A stretch of DNA of 7,361 bases from Gammaproteobacteria bacterium (GTDB lineage Bacteria; Pseudomonadota; Gammaproteobacteria; SZUA-152). The stretch covers positions 1 through 7,361 of the forward strand of contig JANTGX010000107.1 of NCBI GenBank assembly GCA_024762755.1, given 5' to 3'. Numbering within the stretch: the first letter of the stretch is position 1; each line of letters starts with the position of its first letter. The notes under the pieces are model-generated. The model was not told the origin of the DNA. It did no database searches and was given only the letters and a program-made list of their open reading frames with translations. The position numbers and the translations under genes were made by a program. Below, one piece after another: positions 1 through 5,435 of the stretch.

Positions 1-693
1 GGCGGACAGATGCCCATTTTCTGCCAGCCCGGCGGTGGGGGCGGCGCCCAGGGACGCCGTATGGGGTGCGGCGGCCGTGGCGGTCGACAGCACCGCCCCC
101 AGAGAGGGCGCGCGACCGGGCTCGCCCTCGCTCTGGCTCACCGCCACGGCCTGGGCCAGACGCAAGACCGCGGCGGGCAGGGCCTGGGGACGTGGTGCCG
201 ACTCGCTGGCCGGGTCGGCGGCCGCGGCCGGCACCGGGGCCATCGACGGCGTGGCGGCGGCTGGCCGGATCGGTGCGGCGGCCTCGTCCGGCCCGACCAC
301 CACGGCGCTGGCCGGCAGATCCGGCTGGGCAGTGGACAGGGTATCGAGGGGGGTGGTCGGCCCGGCGGCCAATGGCAATCCCGGCTGCACCGGCGTCGTC
401 GCAGCGAGGGACAGGTCGGCCTGCACCCCCGCCGCGTCCAGCGGGATGGTGGCATCCAGGGGCAAGGGATTGCCGTCCGGCGGCAGCTCGATGTCGTCGA
501 GCGGCAAGACCGGCAGCGGCATCTGCGCGGCCAGGCCCTCGCCCGGCAGGTCATCACCCTCGCCCGCCGCCTGCGGCAGGCGCTGTGCGAGCAGCGCGGC
601 GAATACGCCATCCAGCCCGGCGCCCGGCGCCGTGGGGCTGGGCGGCGTCTGGGCCGGCTCGATGACCTGCAGGATGGGGGCGGCGTCTGCCAT
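1..693 (-). CDS. fliK: Flagellar hook-length control protein FliK, N-terminal part (gene runs off the left edge)
   Basis: FliK is the secreted molecular ruler that sets hook length and switches the flagellar type III export apparatus from hook to filament substrates. The visible 231 codons run from an ATG at 693-691 with no stop to the window edge, so the 3' end is missing. The start begins MADAAPILQVIEP and is preceded by AGGA 9 nt upstream. The peptide has a short N-terminal part with an FAALLAQRLP segment (about residues 31-40). A long Pro/Ala/Asp-rich, low-complexity, poorly ordered stretch follows, as expected of the FliK ruler region. The conserved C-terminal hook-length domain that would prove the call lies outside the window. 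Support is position (directly after fliJ, the common fliJ-fliK order), composition, and a sigma-54 promoter about 80 nt upstream of the start. Another low-complexity secreted protein cannot be strictly excluded. Confidence 0.78.
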   Translation of the reverse strand, partial: MADAAPILQVIEPAQTPPSPTAPGAGLDGVFAALLAQRLPQAAGEGDDLPGEGLAAQMPLPVLPLDDIELPPDGNPLPLDATIPLDAAGVQADLSLAATTPVQPGLPLAAGPTTPLDTLSTAQPDLPASAVVVGPDEAAAPIRPAAATPSMAPVPAAAADPASESAPRPQALPAAVLRLAQAVAVSQSEGEPGRAPSLGAVLSTATAAAPHTASLGAAPTAGLAENGHLSA

Positions 694-726
694 GGGTGCT
701 GAATCCTGGAGCTGTGGGTTTGTTGC

Positions 727-754
727 GACCCGTCGAGCGTGTGATCGACGAGTC
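727..754 (-). promoter_or_regulatory. Inverted repeat / predicted hairpin in the fliK leader
   Basis: The arms CGTCGA (731-736) and TCGACG (745-750) are perfect inverted repeats around an 8-nt loop. After one mismatch (730/751) they extend by three pairs, GAC (727-729) with GTC (752-754). If transcription starts near 760, as the sigma-54 promoter geometry predicts, this hairpin begins about six nucleotides from the mRNA 5' end. It ends more than 30 nt before the fliK start codon. No T-tract follows on either strand, so it does not look like an intrinsic terminator. It could stabilise the 5' end, control fliK translation, or be a DNA operator. Its role is inferred only from position. Confidence 0.45.
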
Positions 755-770
755 CGTTGAACGAAGATGG

Positions 771-786
771 AGCAAAGATCGTGCCA
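771..786 (-). promoter_or_regulatory. Sigma-54 (RpoN) promoter driving fliK
   Basis: Read on the minus strand, the site is TGGCACG-ATCT-TTGCT. It matches every position of the classical -24/-12 consensus (TGGCACG, four free bases, TTGCA/T), with the invariant GG and GC at the correct distance. It lies in the gap between fliJ and fliK and points at fliK. Placing the C of the -12 element at 772 predicts a start near 760 and a 67-nt leader. In Pseudomonas-type flagellar hierarchies, fliK and rod/hook genes are transcribed by RpoN with an AAA+ activator of the FleQ/FleR type. A comparable activator is presumably needed here, but no activator site could be recognised in the roughly 80 nt between the promoter and the fliJ stop. 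Confidence 0.9.
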
Positions 787-866
787 GCCCAGGATGGGGA
801 CGGCGAATGGTGGTGGAAACGGGCGCTGTCGGGGACGCCGTCAGGCGGGGTCGGAGCGCGTCGGCC

Positions 867-1313
867 TCAGAGCGCGGGGCCGCGTCCGGGCATCGATGGA
901 CGCTCGTCCTGCTCACGCTGTTCGCGGCGCTGCTCGCTGCGCTGTTCCTGCGCCAGGTAGCGGGCGGCGACACCCTCCAGGGACTTGACCCGGCCCCGGC
1001 GGGCGAACCAGTGGCTGCGCCGTGCCTCCAGCCACTGGCCGGCCTGGGCGACGCGCTGGGCCTGTTCGTCGATGGCCTGGCCGAGGCGCAGGAGGAACTG
1101 CTGATAGTCGGCCAACTGACCGGCGCCCATGCCACCCGCCCCCGCCTGCTGGAATCGGCGTTGGTAGTCGGCGCGGTAGTCCATGAGTTCGTCCAGCTGC
1201 TGGCGGGCCTGTGCCAGTTGCTGCTGCGCGGCACCGAGCTCGCGTGCGGCGCGTTGTTCATCGCCTTCGGCGAGCCGTTGGATCGGTTGCAGACGCTGCG
1301 ACTTCTTCTTCAT
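867..1313 (-). CDS. fliJ: Flagellar export chaperone/stalk protein FliJ
   Basis: FliJ is a small cytoplasmic coiled-coil protein. It forms the stalk inside the FliI ATPase ring, contacts the FlhA export gate and recycles export chaperones. The 148-residue product matches the family length (147 in E. coli). It is almost entirely charged helix, starting MKKKSQRLQPIQRLAEGDEQ and continuing with Gln/Arg/Ala-rich heptads. A Gly-rich break (about residues 58-64) separates the two helices expected of an antiparallel coiled coil. The C-terminus is Arg/Glu-rich and ends in a short disordered tail. The ATG is supported by AGGG six nucleotides upstream. It begins 21 nt after the stop of a GGDEF-EAL gene on the same strand, so the two are probably co-transcribed. 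fliI, the usual upstream partner, is not present; fliK follows downstream after 173 nt. Confidence 0.88.
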   Translation of the reverse strand: MKKKSQRLQPIQRLAEGDEQRAARELGAAQQQLAQARQQLDELMDYRADYQRRFQQAGAGGMGAGQLADYQQFLLRLGQAIDEQAQRVAQAGQWLEARRSHWFARRGRVKSLEGVAARYLAQEQRSEQRREQREQDERPSMPGRGPAL

Positions 1314-1334
1314 GGCGGACCCTGGTTGGTGTGC

Positions 1335-4238
1335 CTACTTGAGCAGGCGCACCACCGTGGAGGTTCTGCGCCCGGATTTCTGCGGCATCTCGATGGGTTC
1401 CGGCATGCCGACATGGAATCCCTGAGCATAATCCACGCCAATCGCGCGCAGCATGGCCAGGCATTCCTCGCTGTCGACATATTCGGCGATGGTGGTCTTG
1501 CCCATGGCGTGCGCGATGTCGTTCATGGAGCGCACCATGGCCAGTTGCACGGTGTCGGTGTGGATGTCGCGGACGAAGGAGCCGTCGATCTTCACGCTGT
1601 CCACCGGCAGGTCCTTGAGATAGGCAAACGACGAATATCCGACACCAAAGTCGTCCAGGGCCGTGCGACACCCCATCTCGCGCAGCCGTTCGAGAAACTT
1701 CAGCGCCGCGCCGAGGTTGGCGATGGCCACCGTCTCGGTGACCTCGAAGGTGACCGCGGTGGGCGGTACGTGGTGTTCCTGCAGGGCCTGGGTGATGACC
1801 TCCAGCATGGAGTTCTCGCCGATGGACTCGGCGGAGAGATTGATGGCGTAGTGCAGGTCCGGGTAGCTCTGCAGATGCCGGCCCAGGGCCTCGATGGCGT
1901 GCTCCACCACCCAGCGGTCGATGGCGCGCATGAGGCCGAAACGCTCGGCCGAGGCGAGAAAACCGGCGGGCTGGATCACGTGGCCGTCCGGGTTGACCAT
2001 GCGCAGCAGGATCTCGTGGCGCTGGGTGCGGTTCGACTTGAGATCGATGATGGGCTGGGCCACCAGGGTGAAGCGATCCTTCTCGATGGCCTCCTTGATG
2101 CGCCGCGCCCAGCCCATGTCTTCGGACATGGCGGCCATGTCCTGCTGGTCGTCGGCCTCGTAGAGGTGCACGCAGTTGCGCCCGGAGCGCTTGGCGATGT
2201 GGCAGGCGACATCTGCCTGCATGAGCAGGTCCTCCTTGTTGCTCACCGTGCGGCCAAACAGGGTGACGCCGATGGAGCAGCCGATCTGCACGGCCTTGCC
2301 CTCGTACTTGAAGACATAGTCGGCGAGCAGGCGGCGGTGGGATTCGGCGGCCTGCAGCACCTCCTTTTCCTGGGTGTCGTAGAGCAACAGGGCGAACTCG
2401 TCGCCACCCAGGCGCGCCAGCAGGTCGCTCTTGCGATTGCGCATGCTGAGCATCTCCGTGATCTCCACCAGCAGGCGGTCGCCGGCCAGGTGACCGAGGG
2501 TGTCGTTGACGAACTTGAAGTTGTCCAGGTCGAGGTAGAGCAGGGCGAACTGCCGGGGGTGCTGCGTATTGCCCCGCTTGGCGTTCTCCACCACCCGTTC
2601 CAGCTCGGTGAGGAAATACTGCCGGTTGTAGAGCCCAGTGAGGGAATCGTGCTCGGCCATCTCGCGCAGGTTTTCCATCATCGCCATGCGCTCACCCACG
2701 TCGGCCACCAGGGCGATGTACAGGGTGCGGCCCTCGATGGCCAGGTGATTGACCTTCACCGACATGGGGAAGTGGCTGCCGTCGCGGCGCAGGGCGGTGA
2801 CCGTGGTCTCGTGGCCGTGCACCCCCATCACCGGCGACTTGCACAGTTCGAGGAAGTTGCCGTAGACCCCGCCCGGGGAGAGCGCCACGGTCATCATCGC
2901 CGGGCGGCCGATGACCTCCTCGGCGGCATAGCCGAAGAGCCGTTCCGCCGCCTTGCTGAAGGTCTCGACGATGCCGTGTTCGTCCACCGTGATGATGCCT
3001 TCGGCGGCGTTGTCGAGGATGGATTGCAGGCGGGTCTGGCGCGATTGCACCTGCCCCTGCATGTCGCGAAAGGCCGCCACCAGGGAGGCCGTCTCGCTGG
3101 TGCGCGGGGCCAGCAGGGGCAGGTCGTCCTCCCCGCGGCCGTGGGCCTCCAGGGCCCGGCTCACCTCCAGGATGGGCCGCCGGATGACCCGCTCGAACAT
3201 CACGTATGCGAGCAGCATCAACAGCCCCATGCCGGCGGTGAAGAGCCAGATGATGTCGGAGAAGGTGCCGGCCGTCTGCAGGCTGCGCTTGACGTTCTGC
3301 GCCGCGAGGTCGTCCATTTCCTGTTTCATCAGGTCGAGGATGCCCCAGGCCTGATCCAGCAGGGGTCGGATCTCGTCACGCAGGATGGGCAGGTCGGCGC
3401 GCCACTGGTCCGAGCGGTAGATGGCGGCCGCCTGCGCGAAACCCTTCTCGTACTCCTCGTAGGCGCCGCGCATGGTGTCGAGCAGGCTCGCCTGGAGGAA
3501 GCCCAGCTTGCCCAGCTGGCGGTATTCCGTGAGTTCGTCCAGCAGGCGCTTGACCCGCGTGGCGTAGAGGTTGCGGTTGGCCAGGTTGGCCGACATGCTG
3601 GTCTTGGGATCGCCGAACACCCCCAGCCGGTTGGCGACGAACAGGCGCACCTCGCTGATCTGCTGGACCCACGAATAGCGCAGGTCGTCGAGGGCCTGCA
3701 GGACCACCACCTGATCGGGGTCGCTGGGCTGCGCCGTCGCCTCGCTGATGGCCTCCTCCACCGCCTGGAGGAAGATCAGGCTGTTGGGGTGCAGGCCCTC
3801 GGTGAGGATATTGGCGGCGGGAAAGCGATTGCCCACGTCCGACATCACATCCAGCAGATGGCGGGTGTTCTCGTCCAGCCGTTCCATGGCCAGCACCAGG
3901 TTGAGGGAGAAGTCGTGGATGATGGGGTGACGGCGCAGGGCGTAGTGCTCCGCCAGCTGGTTGGCTTGCATCTTGGATTCGGCCAGACGGATGAGCAGAT
4001 TGCGGTAGGCCGCGGCGTCCAGCAGCAGGGGGTACTGATAGAGACTGCTCTCGGTGAGGCGCAGGGAGTCGGTGAGGGAGTCGAAGGCCCAACTCAGGTC
4101 ACGGTCCTCCTGGATCAGCTGCGAACTCTCGGCGGTGACCTCACGCACGCGATTTTCCATGTACAGCACCACCGGCAGGGCGATCACCGCCACCATCACC
4201 GTGGTCATGAGAAAACGTCCACGAATACTCTTTATCAT
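1335..4238 (-). CDS. Membrane-anchored PAS-GGDEF-EAL cyclic-di-GMP synthase/phosphodiesterase
   Basis: This 967-residue inner-membrane signalling protein probably makes and/or degrades cyclic-di-GMP, which controls the motile-to-sessile switch. In order it has a positively charged start and transmembrane helix (about 9-27), a mostly helical periplasmic sensor of about 300 residues, a second membrane helix (328-348) and a HAMP-like linker (349-400). Then come a PAS domain (about 402-516), GGDEF (525-695) and EAL (708-950). The GGDEF domain is intact: GGDEF at 611-615, metal ligand D570, and an RxxD inhibitory I-site (RKSD, 602-605) exactly five residues upstream. The EAL domain has the signature as EILLR (742-746). 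It keeps the expected catalytic positions N800, E832, D862/D863, K883, E919 and Q939, so both activities are plausible. The ATG at 4238 has only weak SD resemblance; Met11 is a possible but less likely start. It is divergent from rluE and just upstream of fliJ. The sensed ligand is unknown. Confidence 0.93.
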   Translation of the reverse strand: MIKSIRGRFLMTTVMVAVIALPVVLYMENRVREVTAESSQLIQEDRDLSWAFDSLTDSLRLTESSLYQYPLLLDAAAYRNLLIRLAESKMQANQLAEHYALRRHPIIHDFSLNLVLAMERLDENTRHLLDVMSDVGNRFPAANILTEGLHPNSLIFLQAVEEAISEATAQPSDPDQVVVLQALDDLRYSWVQQISEVRLFVANRLGVFGDPKTSMSANLANRNLYATRVKRLLDELTEYRQLGKLGFLQASLLDTMRGAYEEYEKGFAQAAAIYRSDQWRADLPILRDEIRPLLDQAWGILDLMKQEMDDLAAQNVKRSLQTAGTFSDIIWLFTAGMGLLMLLAYVMFERVIRRPILEVSRALEAHGRGEDDLPLLAPRTSETASLVAAFRDMQGQVQSRQTRLQSILDNAAEGIITVDEHGIVETFSKAAERLFGYAAEEVIGRPAMMTVALSPGGVYGNFLELCKSPVMGVHGHETTVTALRRDGSHFPMSVKVNHLAIEGRTLYIALVADVGERMAMMENLREMAEHDSLTGLYNRQYFLTELERVVENAKRGNTQHPRQFALLYLDLDNFKFVNDTLGHLAGDRLLVEITEMLSMRNRKSDLLARLGGDEFALLLYDTQEKEVLQAAESHRRLLADYVFKYEGKAVQIGCSIGVTLFGRTVSNKEDLLMQADVACHIAKRSGRNCVHLYEADDQQDMAAMSEDMGWARRIKEAIEKDRFTLVAQPIIDLKSNRTQRHEILLRMVNPDGHVIQPAGFLASAERFGLMRAIDRWVVEHAIEALGRHLQSYPDLHYAINLSAESIGENSMLEVITQALQEHHVPPTAVTFEVTETVAIANLGAALKFLERLREMGCRTALDDFGVGYSSFAYLKDLPVDSVKIDGSFVRDIHTDTVQLAMVRSMNDIAHAMGKTTIAEYVDSEECLAMLRAIGVDYAQGFHVGMPEPIEMPQKSGRRTSTVVRLLK

Positions 4239-4344
4239 ACCCAGCCGTCCGCCCTACCGTTCAATCGTTGTGAAATGTCGCCTGCGGGAGGCCGTCCGTT
4301 CCCCCTGATCGGGCCCCCTTTCCCGGGCCGCTCAAAGATTCCGC

Positions 4345-4350
4345 TACAAT
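4345..4350 (+). promoter_or_regulatory. Candidate -10 element upstream of rluE
   Basis: TACAAT matches the sigma-70 -10 consensus at five of six positions and lies in the only AT-richer patch of the divergent intergenic region. It would start transcription near 4357, giving a leader of about 79 nt before rluE. No convincing -35 hexamer is seen 16-18 nt upstream, where the sequence is GC-rich. The assignment therefore rests on the -10 alone and on the need for a promoter here for the four-gene operon. Confidence 0.35.
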
Positions 4351-4364
4351 ACATCATTCCTATC

Positions 4365-4421
4365 GGCCGTTGGCGGCGGGTCTGCAATATCCGCCCTCGA
4401 CGGCCCTCGTTGCCGCCTTTT
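4365..4421 (+). promoter_or_regulatory. Structured rluE leader with competing hairpins (possible attenuator)
   Basis: Two mutually exclusive pairings can be drawn. In the first, GGCCGT (4365-4370) pairs with ACGGCC (4400-4405), enclosing GGCGG (4375-4379) paired with CCGCC (4391-4395). In the second, GGCGGC (4372-4377) pairs with GCCGCC (4412-4417), which is followed directly by TTTT (4418-4421), a weak terminator shape. The layout resembles an antiterminator/terminator pair. However, the T-run is short, the second loop is long (34 nt), and GC-rich sequence readily gives such pairings by chance. Confidence 0.25.
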
Positions 4422-4435
4422 CACCCGCCACCACC

Positions 4436-5092
4436 ATGATCATCCTCCTCAACAAGCCCTTCGGGGTGCTCTGCCAATTCAGCGACGACAGCGGCCGCCA
4501 GACCCTGGCCGACTACATCGATCGGCCGGGCATCTACCCCGCCGGCCGCCTCGACCGCGACAGCGAGGGCTTGGTGGTGCTCACCGACGACGGCGCCCTG
4601 CAACACCGTATCAGCCACCCGCGACACAAGCTGGCCAAGACCTACTGGGTGCAGGTGGAGGGCGAACCCGCGGACGAGGCCCTTGAGGCCCTGCGCCGGG
4701 GGGTGACGCTAAAGGACGGCCCGACCGCCCCGGCCGAGGTGCAACGCCTGGCAGCGCCCGCGCTCTGGCCACGCGAGCCGCCCATCCGTCACCGCGCCCA
4801 CATCCCCACCAGCTGGCTGGCGCTGAGCCTGCGGGAGGGTCGCAATCGCCAGGTGCGCCGCATGACCGCCGCGGTGGGCCACCCGACCCTGCGCCTGGTG
4901 CGCGTAGCGGTGGGTCCCTGGCACCTCGACGGGCTCGCCCCCGGCCAGTGGCGCGAGGCGCAAATGCCGCAGGAATGGCGTAAAATCGCCGCCCATGAGA
5001 TGGAAACCCAACGTCACCGTCGCCGCCGTCATTCCCCACGCCGACCGCTTTCTGGTGGTGGAAGAGGTCATCGACGGCCACCCCGTGATTAA
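4436..5092 (+). CDS. rluE: 23S rRNA pseudouridine synthase RluE
   Basis: RluE isomerises one uridine of 23S rRNA (U2457 in E. coli) to pseudouridine. The product starts MIILLNKPFGVL. It carries the RsuA/RluB/E/F-family motif GRLDRDSEGL with catalytic Asp at residue 40, and the C-terminal motif EGRNRQVRRMTAAVGHPTLR (134-153). There is no N-terminal S4 domain, which separates it from RsuA, RluB and RluF. Similarity to E. coli RluE runs to GQWRE (170-174), where the E. coli protein essentially ends. Here the frame continues 44 more residues. The last 32 are read from the first 98 nt of nudJ and contain 11 arginines. The ATG at 4436 is chosen because LNKP motif alignment begins there, but no Shine-Dalgarno sequence precedes it. 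It is the first gene of a tightly packed operon with nudJ, mnmA and hflD. The tail may be a lost stop and not functional. Confidence 0.93.
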   Translation: MIILLNKPFGVLCQFSDDSGRQTLADYIDRPGIYPAGRLDRDSEGLVVLTDDGALQHRISHPRHKLAKTYWVQVEGEPADEALEALRRGVTLKDGPTAPAEVQRLAAPALWPREPPIRHRAHIPTSWLALSLREGRNRQVRRMTAAVGHPTLRLVRVAVGPWHLDGLAPGQWREAQMPQEWRKIAAHEMETQRHRRRRHSPRRPLSGGGRGHRRPPRD

Positions 5093-5435
5093 CCAGCCCG
5101 CCGGCCACCTCGAGCCCGGTGAGTCCCTCTTGCAGGCCATCGTGCGCGAGGTGCGCGAAGAGACCGCCCGCGACTTCCGCGCGCGGCACCTGGTGGGCGT
5201 CTACCGCTGGCGGCACTCCGCCAGCGACACCACCTTCCTGCGCTTCTGTTTCTCAGGCGAGGTGGCCGAACGCGATACTACCCTGGCCCTCGATCCGGTG
5301 ATCCGGGCCAACCACTGGCTGACCCGCGAGCAGCTGAGCGCGCGCGCCCTGCGCAGCCCCCAGGTGCTGCGTGCCGTGGACGACTACCTGGCCGGCGAGC
5401 GCTATCCCCTGAGCCTGCTCAAGGAGGTGGCATGA
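4995..5435 (+). CDS. nudJ: Nudix phosphatase NudJ
   Basis: NudJ-type Nudix hydrolases remove phosphate from nucleoside tri- and diphosphates and from the thiamine precursor HMP-PP, using divalent metal. The 146-residue product starts MRWKPNVTVAAVIPHADRFL. It has a Nudix box at 37-59: G37, E43, R51-E52 and E55-E56 are in place. The family-specific end RSPQVLRAVDDYLAGERYPL (120-139) aligns with E. coli NudJ. Two box positions deviate: the Gly of EExGU is Ala58 and the following hydrophobic residue is Arg59. The metal-binding glutamates are kept, so activity is likely. The start lies inside the 3' end of rluE with no good SD nearby, so initiation probably depends on translational coupling, or on a TAAAAT (4981-4986) that could give a leaderless transcript. 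The stop overlaps the mnmA start by ATGA. Confidence 0.92.
   Translation: MRWKPNVTVAAVIPHADRFLVVEEVIDGHPVINQPAGHLEPGESLLQAIVREVREETARDFRARHLVGVYRWRHSASDTTFLRFCFSGEVAERDTTLALDPVIRANHWLTREQLSARALRSPQVLRAVDDYLAGERYPLSLLKEVA
5421..5428 (+). promoter_or_regulatory. Strong Shine-Dalgarno sequence of mnmA
   Basis: AAGGAGGT is a near-complete anti-Shine-Dalgarno match, with four nucleotides between GGAGG and the mnmA ATG at 5432. It is the only strong ribosome-binding site in the four-gene operon. It fixes the mnmA start and suggests mnmA is translated more efficiently than, and partly independently of, nudJ. Confidence 0.85.

Noticed and set aside
10..760. Several open frames of 200-240 codons on the plus strand across fliK.
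   Set aside because: Their Arg/Gly/Pro-rich translations are shadows of the opposite-strand fliK, which has a start with SD, a dedicated promoter and fitting context.
4206..4260. A TTGAAC...TATGAT promoter-like pair on the minus strand overlapping the start of the GGDEF-EAL gene, with Met11 as the real start.
   Set aside because: The spacer would be 19 nt, Met11 has only a weak SD, and the first ten residues (MIKSIRGRFL) look like a normal positively charged leader to the first membrane helix. Kept only as an alternative.
4371..4386. A sigma-54-like GG-N10-GC arrangement (TGGCGGCGGGTCTGCA) upstream of rluE.
   Set aside because: The GG/GC spacing is correct, but the ACG of the -24 box and one T of the -12 box do not match, and a housekeeping rRNA-modification operon is not an expected RpoN target. 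Probably chance in GC-rich DNA.
696..4439. A 1247-codon open frame on the plus strand across the whole GGDEF-EAL and fliJ region.
   Set aside because: It is antisense to two genes with clear family motifs. Its translation shows no recognisable domains, only His/Gly/Val/Leu/Gln-rich sequence typical of the reverse complement of GC-rich codons. Long open antisense frames are expected at this GC content.
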